A DNA stretch of 64,000 nt from Panopea generosa (taxonomy: Eukaryota > Mollusca > Bivalvia > Adapedonta > Hiatellidae): assembly GCA_029582155.1 (NCBI GenBank), contig CM055901.1:20005597-20069596 (forward strand), read 5' to 3'. The translations under genes and the position numbers were made by a program. The notes under the pieces are model-generated. The model was not told the origin of the DNA. It worked only from the letters and a program-made list of their open reading frames with translations, and did not search any database. Shown piece after piece: positions 1 to 12,400 of the stretch. Every line of letters starts with the position of its first letter. Position 1 is the stretch's first letter.

Positions 1-209
1 GAAATGTTTGAGAAATGACATAATTAGTGTGAATGACATAATCAGTGTGAGAGTGTGGTTTTATTGCAAAATGCGCTGGACTAATGGTGAATTCAATAGA
101 CTTAACAGGTATGCCTCTTACTGATTATTATATAGACAATATGAATATTACATATTGTATAAGATACTGGTACAGTGTGTAATATTTATATGGAAAATTA
201 TTTATACAG

Positions 210-479
210 AATCAGCAACAAGGGCAGATAAATCATCAGCACCATCCGGGATGTTTAAACCTCTTCAAGGGAGTGAACTGCAGGACAGGCTCAAAGAAAA
301 GTATGGCAGTGTTGACGATGACAGTGTTAGTGTGAAAACAGAACATTTATCTGATTTGGTATTCCATGGTAAATCGTCAGGCACCAGACTGGGCAGCGGT
401 GGTTCTGGTTCCAGGTCTAACAAATCAGGGGGTCAGTCAAAAAAAGGTGTTGTTGCAACAGGAGGGGAACCAGTAAAAG
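210..479 (+). CDS. ERCC6L2: ERCC6L2-like exon 1 of those in the window (N-terminal linker)
   Basis: Acceptor TTTATACAG ends at 209 and donor AAAG/GTAAAA starts at 480. It enters with two bases of a split codon, so an upstream exon must exist outside the window. It encodes residues 1-89 of the model, including [18 protein letters not shown] and a Gly/Ser/Lys-rich tail ([14 protein letters not shown]). This region lies between the expected Tudor domain and the ATPase core and is probably disordered. The donor phase (1) fits exon 2 exactly. Confidence 0.75.
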
Positions 480-3400
480 GTAAAAGTTTCATTTTAATAT
501 TTTATTACTGTGATTATCTCATATTAAAACCATATTCTAGCAATTATAACACATCCCAGAGTATTATAGGCAGGCTGGTTTTGAGACCAAAATCCATGGG
601 AGAAAACGTCTAACCCAAAATGATACGAAGGCATATTGAAATCTGATCTTTTGGCCAAATTGTCATCACGGATCATAGACATTAATCAGATAAATAATCT
701 CTGGCCATTAGTGCAGAGCAATGTTTTATTGATTAATCAGATATTTCAGATGATCGATTTACAATTAAAACTGTGATACATTCATGATATTTTCTTTTTA
801 ATAGAATACTGTGAAATCATTAATTTTCATGGGGTATTAATTTTCTTGGATTTCGTGGGGAGCCTAGACAATGAAATCAAATACCACAAACTTAGTTTAA
901 GCTATGTTGTGTTGTCAACATATAAATAATCTCTGTTTTCATATGCCTAGGTGCATCGCATTGTGGTAAATAAACCATCCTTTATTTATATATTCTCTTT
1001 CGTCATATTGCATATTGCATAACTTACTCTATTTTTGGAAATTGGGTTTCAACGAATTTAAGTCCTCACGAATATGTCTTTTAAGCGGAAACCACGAAAT
1101 TTCATACCCACAAAAATAAATGATTTCACAGTAATGGAAAATTATTTTTTTATTTATCCTTAGAGGATAGAATGTTCATCTTAATCTTTGTCCATCAGGT
1201 TGGTAAATTGATCAGCTGCCTGACTTCATTTTCGTCTGATTATAAGAAAGAATGACAACTCTTACACAGTAATTAGTAAAATTCATCGACAAACAAATAT
1301 CCATAGTCGATGATTGTGCCGGTGACTTTCGGTAACACTTTTGCAATTGACCCAACGGAGGAATCACTTTTGCTTCACCCACTGGTCACGTGCCATTGTT
1401 TGTCCAAGTAAATACAATGAAATATTTACTTAGACATTATTTGTTTGTCTTAGGAAAATGGTGTCATCAACCAATATCAATCGCAGGTGCGATCACTGAC
1501 TTGTTTGATTGGCAGCCCGGTGTCAGGAATATTAATCAGAACACTGCCATTCATCAGCCAATCTATGATACCAAACACAATGGAGGCTCTGATTTCTTCC
1601 ATGGACAATCAACACTTAGTTTAAAATTATTAGGCATTGCTTCTATTCAATGTTTTACCAGTACATGTATTGCATTGAAACTTCCCATAAGACTTCTCAG
1701 TCATCAAACCTACTACAATAACTAAGTTTGATCAATCTTGCTTGAATACAATGCAAATTATGGCCCTTGTTTGACTTAGAAATTCTAGTTAAAATTTTGC
1801 GTGCAAGTGCCATCATAGTCCATATCTTGCTAGTTACTGGATGTATCTTATTGAAACTTCACGCAAGACTTTCCAGTCATCAAACCTACTAAAATAGCAA
1901 TTTGCTGATTTTAAAATATGGTTTGATTGGTAAAGGTATACCTGCTTTTCTTATGTTACATATAGATATCATGCACTGTTCTATGAAAAGCTAAAAAGTA
2001 GATTTATAACTGTTCTCCAAGAACTTTTGTTCTCATTAATAAGTTGTTCATAAGCTTAGTCCATTCAAAATTTGAAAAAAAGTTGACAGATGAATTCAGG
2101 TGAGCGACTACAGCCCATTTGTGCCTCTTGTTTTAATATTCAGGATAGTTAATACCACAGGTTTAAGTACATGTCAGAATCGTTATAGCAGTCTTTGATT
2201 TGTGTAAAAGGGGAAGTCTGTGGCTGAATGGTCTAACACGCAGTCTCAAGATTACTTGTCTCTTACCGCCAAGGTTTGGTTCCACTCACTTCAAAAACTT
2301 AATGTAAGAAAGTTAGCCAGTTACTTGCAGAAGGATGGTTGTTCTGCTCAGATTCATTCTGAGGTCTTCCTCCACCAAAAAAATTGGATATGCCATATAT
2401 AACCTAAAACGAGTTGGGGGAAAAAAAAGCGATTTAATTATAAGAGTATATAAACGTGTTTGCAGTTGGGTATTGAAAATAATACAAAAACAGAAGTCTT
2501 GTTACAGATATAGAATATATTTCAATTTGTTTATAGTAATTCTCTAAATATTGTCCAAGTTTCCAAATATTTAAATATTACACAAAATTCTACAAAATCA
2601 TACAAGTTCTTCAAAGAAGCATAATCAGTATTGTGTACTCTTTCAATAAATAACTGATATAATTGTAATATTGTATATAAATTGTGGCTACATGTATCTG
2701 GATCATATCTGGTGCAGAATACCTTTGTTTTACTGTAAAAAAACATGTATTTCTCTATTGTCACTTACATTTCAATTAGACCTGATCCGTGGAATAGCGT
2801 CAATGATTTAGTATTTAAGCAGAGTTATATTGGTAAACATTCAAAAATGTTCAGGTATCATTAAATATCTAAACTGAGTAAGTGGTTAAGTGTAAGAGAA
2901 TATCTAAACGTCCAATTTTGTGATATTCCTTCATGGTCGAGTGGTCATATCCATGGATTATGACTCAAACGATCCGGTTTCGAATCCTGTGATAAGTAAG
3001 TCATTTGCACATGTTTTAATTATGACAAAAGGCATGTATATTTTTCTTAAGACAAATATATATATTAAAACATAGCTAAATTGAAAGAGAGAGAGAGAGA
3101 GAGCGAGCGAAAGAGAGAGAGAGAGGAACTTACCTTACAATAGATACAACTTGTCTTGCAATTTTCAGAGCAAACAGAACAAGAATACGCTTTAACCATT
3201 TTGATAATAATGACATTATCCAAACTTATCAGAGTTATATATTCTTCTAAAATATTGAGGAATGTGGTATAGCAAACATTCATAATGTTAACTGCATGCC
3301 GATTAACCAATAAACAATAAAAAGAAGAGAATAATGACAAAACATAAGGTGTGAAAACGATTTGGTATCTTAAAAGATACCAGGGCTTTAATTATATATT

Positions 3401-6400
3401 GTCACAACCAATCAACAGGATACAGAGAGTTAATCCCTCTCGGTATTTTAATAATCCACAAACACTATTATATAATTAGTGATTGAGCTTTATGTAGCAG
3501 AAATAAAACAATATATTGATTTATTATAACATTGATTTATTTACAAAAATATTAAATATTTTTGGTTTATAAACATGTATTTTAACAAGCCTATCCTACA
3601 AAGTCATGCTAAAGCATCGGTGAATGCTATATCTGAGCACTTCGAGACCACCTTCCTTGTACCCGGGATGAACCATGTCTCTGTCGTATTGTCTAGGGTA
3701 TTTTATTTTATTTTCTATATTCACAAAATCATCACCAAATTTTTTCTTCATTTTCTTGTTAACGGCACTTCTAATCTTATTGAAGCTATTAGCTGTCATT
3801 CCGGTCCAGTGCAGAAAGGATCCCCTCTGAATTATCGACGCCACAAAAACGCGTTTGACACCATGTTCTTTAAGTTCTTAAACTATGTTGACTATATCAT
3901 GAAATATATTGGCTGGGCTGCAACTGGTATCAATATTGTTTCCTCCCAAATTCAGGAAAAGGTATCTGGAAAAAAAATCATAAAATATTAGCAATGCACA
4001 TAATATTATATGCAATTACATAACAAATTACCATTCTAAATATTGAAGTATTTATACTTCATTAAAATATATAAAATGTTTGTAATTTACTTTATATACC
4101 TGGACAATATGATAGCAGTCGATCAAAAGTTGGCTGGAACTCCTTTTTGGTAGACATACCGGATACGCAAGAAATTACAGTGGTGCTTAAATCGTATATT
4201 GCCGTTCGTAAAACTTTCTAATCTTGTTACATAGCTGTCTCCAAATATGGCATACATGATGAATCAGCAAAGTGTTTTGATAGAAATTGTCAATATAGTT
4301 ATATATAAATATACATAGCATCAACTTTAAAAACATTAATTACTCAAATTCTAATTTCAATAATTGATTGTATTAATTGTAAGCATTAATTAGCACTCGC
4401 TTGTTCATGACATTAACACGCACTCCATGTATTAATTTATTGTAATTAATAATTAACACTGGCTTGTTCATTAATTACTCATTTGTCTGACACGTTCTCA
4501 GTGTTTTCATTTATTGTAATAAATAATTAGCACTGGCTTGTTCATTAACTACTCATGTCCACGACACGTTATCCACATATTCAGTTATTGAACAAAATAC
4601 CAAAAATGTGTGTTTTGTAGGACCTTTCCATGCAGAAAAACCCTTTCCGCAGAGCCTTTTGAGTCGTAATTATTAGTTTTATTGTTATGAAATCTTTAAT
4701 ATACAGCTTAAATTGATAAAACTCCCAGATATATCCTAAAACATGTTGATAAATGATTAAAAGTCAACTTAAATGATTTGCACCAAAAATGTGTGTTTTG
4801 CAGGACCTTTCTGTGCAGAAAAGCCCTTTCCGCAGAGCTGTTTTGAGTCATAATTATTAGTTTAATTATCATAAAATCATTAAAATACAACATTAATTGA
4901 TAAAACTCCCAGATATATCCTAAAACATGTTTATAAACGATTTAAAGTCCCTTTTATTTGATTTGCACCAAAAATGTGTGTTTTGTAGACCCTTTCCGTG
5001 CAGAAAAGTCCTTTCTGCAGAGCTGCTTTTTAGTTATAATTTGTTTTATTGTTATAAAATCTTTAAAATACAACTTAAATTGATAAAACTCCCAGATATA
5101 TCCTAAAACATGTTTATATACAATTAAAAGTCCATTTTATATGATTTGCACCAAAAATGTGTGTTTTGTAGGCCCTTTCAATATAGAAAATATTTTTTTT
5201 TAGCGGAAAGGGCCCTTTCCGGTGTTTAGTCATACCCTTCTGTAACTGTTTGAAATGGTTCATACATATCTAAGTGGTCTTAGGCCCCGTCTCTCACCCC
5301 TAAGGTCGTAGGTTCGAGCTCTACTTTATGTAAGAAAGTGTCCAGTTACTTGCAGAAAGATGGTGGTTCTACTCAGTCTGACTCAGTCTGAGGTCTTCCT
5401 CCACCAGTAGATATACCATATATAACCTGAAATGTGTTGAGCATGGCGTTAAACTCCATTCAAAAAAAAATTGAAGTTACGACTAAGGCTCAATTTTTAA
5501 TTGCATAATATACTTAAAATATCTTTATTTTAGAAAAAAAAATAACAAAAAAAAATGAAGTTCTTTTTTTGTTACCAGTAAGATGTTGTTAATGCTGATA
5601 AAATATTTGCATTTTTGAGTCTGGGTTTTTAAACTCAAATATTAGATAAAATATTCATTTCACTAAATCAATTTAAATGTTTTATATTTTCAATAAGGCT
5701 ATTAAAATATAAAATATTTTAAGTTAAGCCATTAAAATATCAATTATTTTAAACCAGTTAGAATATTTTGTATTTAAATCCGTTAAAATATATGATATAC
5801 TGAGCAAAATAAGAAACTTTACATCCAGTTCGATTCAAATTTACTGTTGTTCTGTTCTTACGTTGATAGTGATTTTTACCACAAATAAAATGCATTTATT
5901 TGTTAATTGGATGAACGTTTCAAAATGAATATCGATTGCAGCATTTTCGTGTGACAACAGTTAAAACACGCCAGGGCTCATTTTAAAAAAACTTGGAATA
6001 AGTGTCTTAGTCACAGATAAGGTAAACTGATGATTTCCATCGATGTATGCTTATTTTATCATGGTAATTTGACATTTGTTTGTTAATATTGAGTGTGGCC
6101 TCTGTTTGATACAATGCATGCCATGATTCGCCGACGCATCAAGTTAACATTACGCTGTATAAAAGCATTATGCAATGCTTGCCATTTGTGTTCTAAGACT
6201 CTTTCCAGGTCATGAACTGTGTCAATTTGATAATTCTGTCTCACTCGACAATCATGTTCATCCCAGATATGCTCAATTGGGTTCATGGGTGAAGAAACAG
6301 CGGGCCATTCAAGGACTGCGACGTTGTTTTGTGCAAGATACTGTCTTGTTATCCTGGCAGTATGCAGCCTTGCATTATCATGTAGGAATATCGTACCTGG

Positions 6401-9400
6401 TCCGTGGTTTTGCACAAGCAGTATGGCATGTCGGGTCAAAATTCCATTAATGTAACGAACTGCATTAAGATTCCCCGTATAACCACCAAGTCAGTTTTAT
6501 GACCACCCATTATTCAACCCCAGACCATGAAGCTACCCCTACCAAACCGATTTCTCTCCAGAACACAACAATCTGCAAAACTTTTATTTCTACGGCGATA
6601 GACACGAGTTCTGCTGTCAGAATGACTAACAGCAAAGTGAGACTGATCACTGAATAAGACCGAATTCCAGTCTACACGTCTCCAGTTAATGTGATGCCTT
6701 GCCCATAATAGCCTTGTACGTCTGTGCAGTTGAGTCATTATTTGACCTGTATAGGGACGACGTGCATGGATAGAATTCATGTTCACACATAATCCATTGC
6801 GGATTGTTAGGGCCGACAAACAATAACGTCTAGCAGTTACTGTTGCGGGTAAAAAATGTTGATGTAAGTGCGTTAACGTCATGTAAGCATCGGTGCGTGC
6901 AGTGGTTGCTAGGGGTCTTCCAGTTCGTACACGGTCCTGAACAGAGGCAGTATTAGCATAGCGGGTTCTAAGATTATTAATTGTCTGTCTGGAACACCCA
7001 AACCTCTGGGAAACATCAATAACTGACGTGACTGCCAATAGCATCCCTATTGCTCTACTTCTGTCAGCTTTTGACAGTCATGGCATCTTTATTTTTTATA
7101 AAGTTTAAAAAGTTATGTGATTTTATTCTTATTGGGAACACAGAGAAATAAACTGTATGATTAAAATAGTCCACAAACGTAAGATACAGTCTGCACCAGA
7201 AAAACGTGCCAAACACCAAAAATCGTGATTTTCATTTTTTTTGCCATCTTTATTTTCGAAACAAATTAGTGTATTGTTATCTCCATAGATTAGGCTTACA
7301 AAACGTTTAAATTGTTTAATGTGCGCGTATTTGGAATTACAGTCATATATAAAATATAAAGTTTCTTATTTTGCTGAGTATATTTTAGAGCAAGCCATTA
7401 AAATATGTAAATATATTAAAGCAATTGAAATAATTGATATTTTGAGTCGTGTGGTTATAATATTTGATATTTTGAGTCTGAGCTTTAAGGTTCCAAACTT
7501 TGATGAATTTTTGTCCTCAGACACTTGTAAAAAGATATTGAGATTTTGTACATTTCATGATTTTAATTTTAAATGTGTTGATAGTAACATTATTTGAAAC
7601 AGAATTACCCCCCACTCCCCTCCCAGCTTGCTTATATTTAAAGTCCTCAGGAGTGGAATCGCAGATGCACACAGACGTGTCATTATATTCAAGTGTGGTT
7701 TACACATAAGTGAAGACAGTACCGGTACTTGTCAAGTGATAGTCAGTATATATTTTTGGGTACATTTTATTTAGTAGACTATTTTATTTTCCAAATTAGG
7801 TCACTGGTTTTGAAACCAATATCAAGGTATTTTTTTTTGTCCATAGCACATTCGACTATCAGAAGGCCATCTCCTGGAAACAAAAAGAAATGGTTAGAAG
7901 GAATTGAGGATGCAGTGACATCACCTTCTACCAAGAAAAAGTGTCATCTGGATGTTCGTGGGGGAGCTGCCGTTGATTTTGCCAAGGAGTTGTAAGTAGG
8001 ACTGTGTCAGCGAATGGGAGAAGGGGTGGGATGCAGGAAATTTTTTCATTTTCCCCCAACCATTCGAAGATTTGTGAAGGTGGATTAAGTGTTACCCCTG
8101 TTCACGTGTCCGTTCGTTCATCCGTCCGAGGTAAAAATTGGTTTCCAATAAATAACTTCTGAAGGGGTCTGTTATGTATTTCATCAATATTTGGTGTGAT
8201 GCTGTATAATTATAAAATACAGTTTAAAGATGAATCACTTATTACTTCTGTCCAGAAAATGTTTGAAAGTTTATTGAATCACATCCAGGAACGTCCCATT
8301 CGAAGATCATGGTTGATCTGTCCTTGAAGTTTATCTTATTTATGAGAAAGTCATAAATACACAGGTCGGCATTTTCCATTTTATTTGTCCATGTTTTAGC
8401 ATAACCCGATACTGGCCAATGAGTGATTTTATCGCAGGCTGCGGTTTAGTATTTTTCAAGTCTTTGGTATGATCTGGCTGAGGATCGAAACCAAGTCCTT
8501 TTATATATGAGGCAGATGCTCAACCACTAGGCCACCACTGCGTAGTAGAGATAGATAGAATTTAACATATACATGTACATTTAATTGATGAACATTTTCA
8601 GAAGAACAAGTAAGAGATTATCTGACATTTCCTCTGTCGTGGATCCAGTGTCAGTGCAACATGCTCTTGATAAACAGAGATACGATTCTAATACTGATGT
8701 CTCTGCTGCTGCTGCTGATGATGATAATGTTGATGCTGCTGCTGATGATAATGATATTGTTGAGGGTGATATTGAAGGTACTTCTTTTGAATTTGGTAAA
8801 AATGCTTTAAATTCACATTTAATTGGAAGAATAACCTTGGATGTAAAACTGAAGCTGTTTTATTGTAAACATTTGTGAGGTCTGGTGATTATTTTAATTA
8901 TAAATAATTAATTAGATATACTAGTTTTGCAGTAAGTCCTCAATATGTGGCATGACGTTGACTACAAATGTACAAAATAACAGATAAAAACAATTGTCTT
9001 CCATTGCCAAGTGGTTTAAGTCATTGTCTCAAGATCACTTGCCTGTTATAGCTGTTTGCTAAGGTTGTAAGTTCCAGCCCAGCTTGGTCTGTAAACTGTA
9101 TGTGAGAAATTTCCCAGTTTCTTGCAGAGGAATGGTGGGTAATTATTAATAATACATGTAATATGTCCAAAATGGCATTAAGCTCCACATTCAGATGAAA
9201 AAGGTGGATTCTTTCAGCTACCAAAAATGCACATTTTGGCTCAGGTGAATTGCTAATAATAAATTTTACACTTTAGACCATAATAGATTAATTGCTTGAA
9301 TATCATCCCTGCCTGCTCACTTATTTTCGTGCCACTGTTACTCCTTTTTTTCATAAAAAAAATGAAAATAATAATAATAAATAAATAAATTTTCTCCCTC

Positions 9401-12400
9401 CCTGTCCCCCTTTTTAAGAAAAATTTGGATGAGAATCTAGCAATTATTTTATATTGGTCTTACATTCACTTAAGAAAATGAGCCAAGAACAACTGCAAGA
9501 CTGCAAGGGTTCAACAAATAAATAAAGGTAATCATGTATTTATACTAATTATTTTTGCTTGATTATGTAGAAAGCTTGAAATTTTTGTGAATAAAATTGA
9601 GTCCACAACATCGGTAGAACCTGTACTGGGCATTGTTTTTTAAGAGGAAATTAGTTTGAAACTGGTACTGAACTTGCAATCTCTGTTGTGAGTAGCCAAC
9701 TGCCTAACCATCATCCCTGTTTAAATTACTTCTCACACTGTTCTACATAGATAAACGCACTTCTGGAACACTGAACACATTACCAATTGTTCTAAAAGCA
9801 TCTTGTTTCTATAGATTGTCATCAATTGCTCCAAATATTCAGGAAAAAATATGGGGTTGACCAGGTTGTTTTTTCACAATATCCATGATTTGATGACAGT
9901 CCTTCATTTTTGACAATTCTGTTTATTTCTTGCAATGTTGAAACTGTTATATCTTCATCAAACAGCACCTAGTGTCAGTCGAACATGGCACAACTCCTGA
10001 CAATGTTCGATTCTTTTCATCTGTAGAGAAAAAAAGATCATTTAAAGCATTTTCAAAAAAAATATGCCAAACCAATTTACACAGCTCTAATTTCTCGGGC
10101 ATAATAATCTGCTACTGTTATTTAAGGGAGGTAATTCTTAAGTGAGACATTTAGCAAGACTCTTTATTTTCGTACGCTTAGTCCTAGTTTTGCCTAGGGA
10201 GACATTTAGCAAGACTCTTTATTTTCGTACGCTTAGTCCTAGTTTTGCCTAGGGAGACATTTAGCAAGACTCTTTATTTTCGTACGCTTAGTACTAGTTT
10301 TGCCTAGGGAGACATTTAGCAAGACTCTTTATTTTCGTACGCTTAGTACTAGTTTTGCCTAGGGAGACATTTAGCAAGACTCTTTATTTTCGTACGCTTA
10401 GTCCTAGTTTTGCCTAGGGAGACATTTAGCAAGACTCTTTATTTTCGTACGCTTAGTCCTAGTTTTGCCTAGGGAGACATTTAGCAAGACTCTTTATTTT
10501 CGTACGCTTAGTCCTAGTTTTGCCTAGGGAGACATTTAGCAAGACTCTTTATTTTCGTACGCTTAGTCCTAGTTTTGCCTAGGGAGACATTTAGCAAGAC
10601 TCTTTATTTTCGTACGCTTAGTCCTAGTTTTGCCTAGGGAGACATTTAGCAAGACTCTTTATTTTCGTACGCTTAGTACTAGTTTTGCCTAGGGAGACAT
10701 TTAGCAAGACTCTTTATTTTCGTACGCTTAGTCCTAGTTTTGCCTAGGGAGACATTTAGCAAGACTCTTTATTTTCGTACGCTTAGTCCTAGTTTTGCCT
10801 AGGGAGACATTTAGCAAGACTCTTTATTTTCGTACGCTTAGTACTAGTTTTGCCTAGGGAGACATTTAGCAAGACTCTTTATTTTCGTACGCTTAGTCCT
10901 AGTTTTGCCTAGGGAGACATTTAGCAAGACTCTTTATTTTCGTACGCTTAGTACTAGTTTTGCCTAGGGAGACATTTAGCAAGATTTGTCTAAGTTGTAA
11001 AAACTTACTTCACAATCAATATAAAATAAATCGATTTAAACTAGTTTGCACTTATAATGTTAGAGAGATTTATATGAATGCAGGTTTTGATGAGGAGGAC
11101 ATGGAGAAACCCAGGTTTACTTATAAGCCAGAAGGAGCCAAGGTTCCATACATTTTGTCACACAATGGAGAAACACCAGTCGTACAGGTACAGTGGAACA
11201 TGATGGAAATTAGTAACCAATGATTATACTAGTTCTGTGAAATTCACATCTCACTTTTTCCCCATGGTTACATGATTCTTACGCTTAAAAAAGTCCTAGG
11301 TAATTTGGTTTTGAAATATTTTCAAAATGGTTCATAGTGGCTGGGATTTCTTGATTTCAACATTATACATGTATTTATGAGCATTTGAGGACTTCTTTTT
11401 AAAAAAATCTTAGGGTGTTACTGCACTCTCTTTAAAAATAACCAAGCCAGTCATTTTTATGTGGGTATACTTTCCTGCTATGAGAAAATAATACTTTTAA
11501 AAAAAATTCTATGTTGTATTTTTGTTTCACATTGGAAATCCTAGACCTTATTTTATATAGAACAAAGAACAAAATTCATCTGTGTAGTGAGACCTTTAGG
11601 AAGAGTAGTCCCTGTCTGGCTATACCTGCCTTACAGGTCTTACTACACTGTTTAATTCTGCTCTTTGTTGTAGATAAAATATATGATATTGAGGGCTAAC
11701 AGACAATCAGTTAACCTAACCACTCTTTCCTGGAATCCTAGAAAGTTGACCAGTAATCAAGCATACCTCTGCAAGTAACTGATAACTTTCTGACTTGAAT
11801 CAGTGGTGAGTGACAAATATCAATGAGATGCAATGTCGTATAACTACCTTCATGGAAACTGTGGCCGGGCGGGGATCCAAAGTCGAAACCAATGGATTAA
11901 TAGTCGGACATGTTACCTACTATGCTAACCGAGCCCATCTGTAATACTTTTCTTTTTAAAATAGACTTAAAAACATTTAGACTACCAAAGATAATGATAT
12001 TGACTTATACATCATAAAGTGTTCTAAACAAAGTAACCGATCCATTGTTCTGTCTATTGTAGGTTCCAGCATCAGTCAATCAGTATTTACGCGACTATCA
12101 GAGAGAGGGAATCAACTTTCTTTATAGTCACTACAAGTATGATAGAGGGGCAATACTAGGGGATGATATGGGGTTAGGAAAAACAGTCCAGGTAAGAACT
12201 GGAGAAAGTCTAGTTTCTTTATAGTCACTACAAGTATGATAGAGGGGCTATACTAGGGGATGATATGAGGTTAGGTAAAACAGTCCAGGTAAGAACTAGA
12301 GAAAGTCTAGTTTTTTTATAGTCACTACAAGTATCATAGAGGGGCAATACTAGGGGATGATATGGGGTTAGGTAAAACAGTCCAGGTAATAACTAGAGAA

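Noticed and set aside
1390-1725. 111-codon forward frame in intron 1
   Set aside because: It overlaps dispersed repeat D1 and has no resemblance to a known protein.
3575-3991. Opposed open frames (138 codons plus, 82 codons minus)
   Set aside because: No family recognised, no splice or start support; probably chance frames or a decayed element in intron 1.
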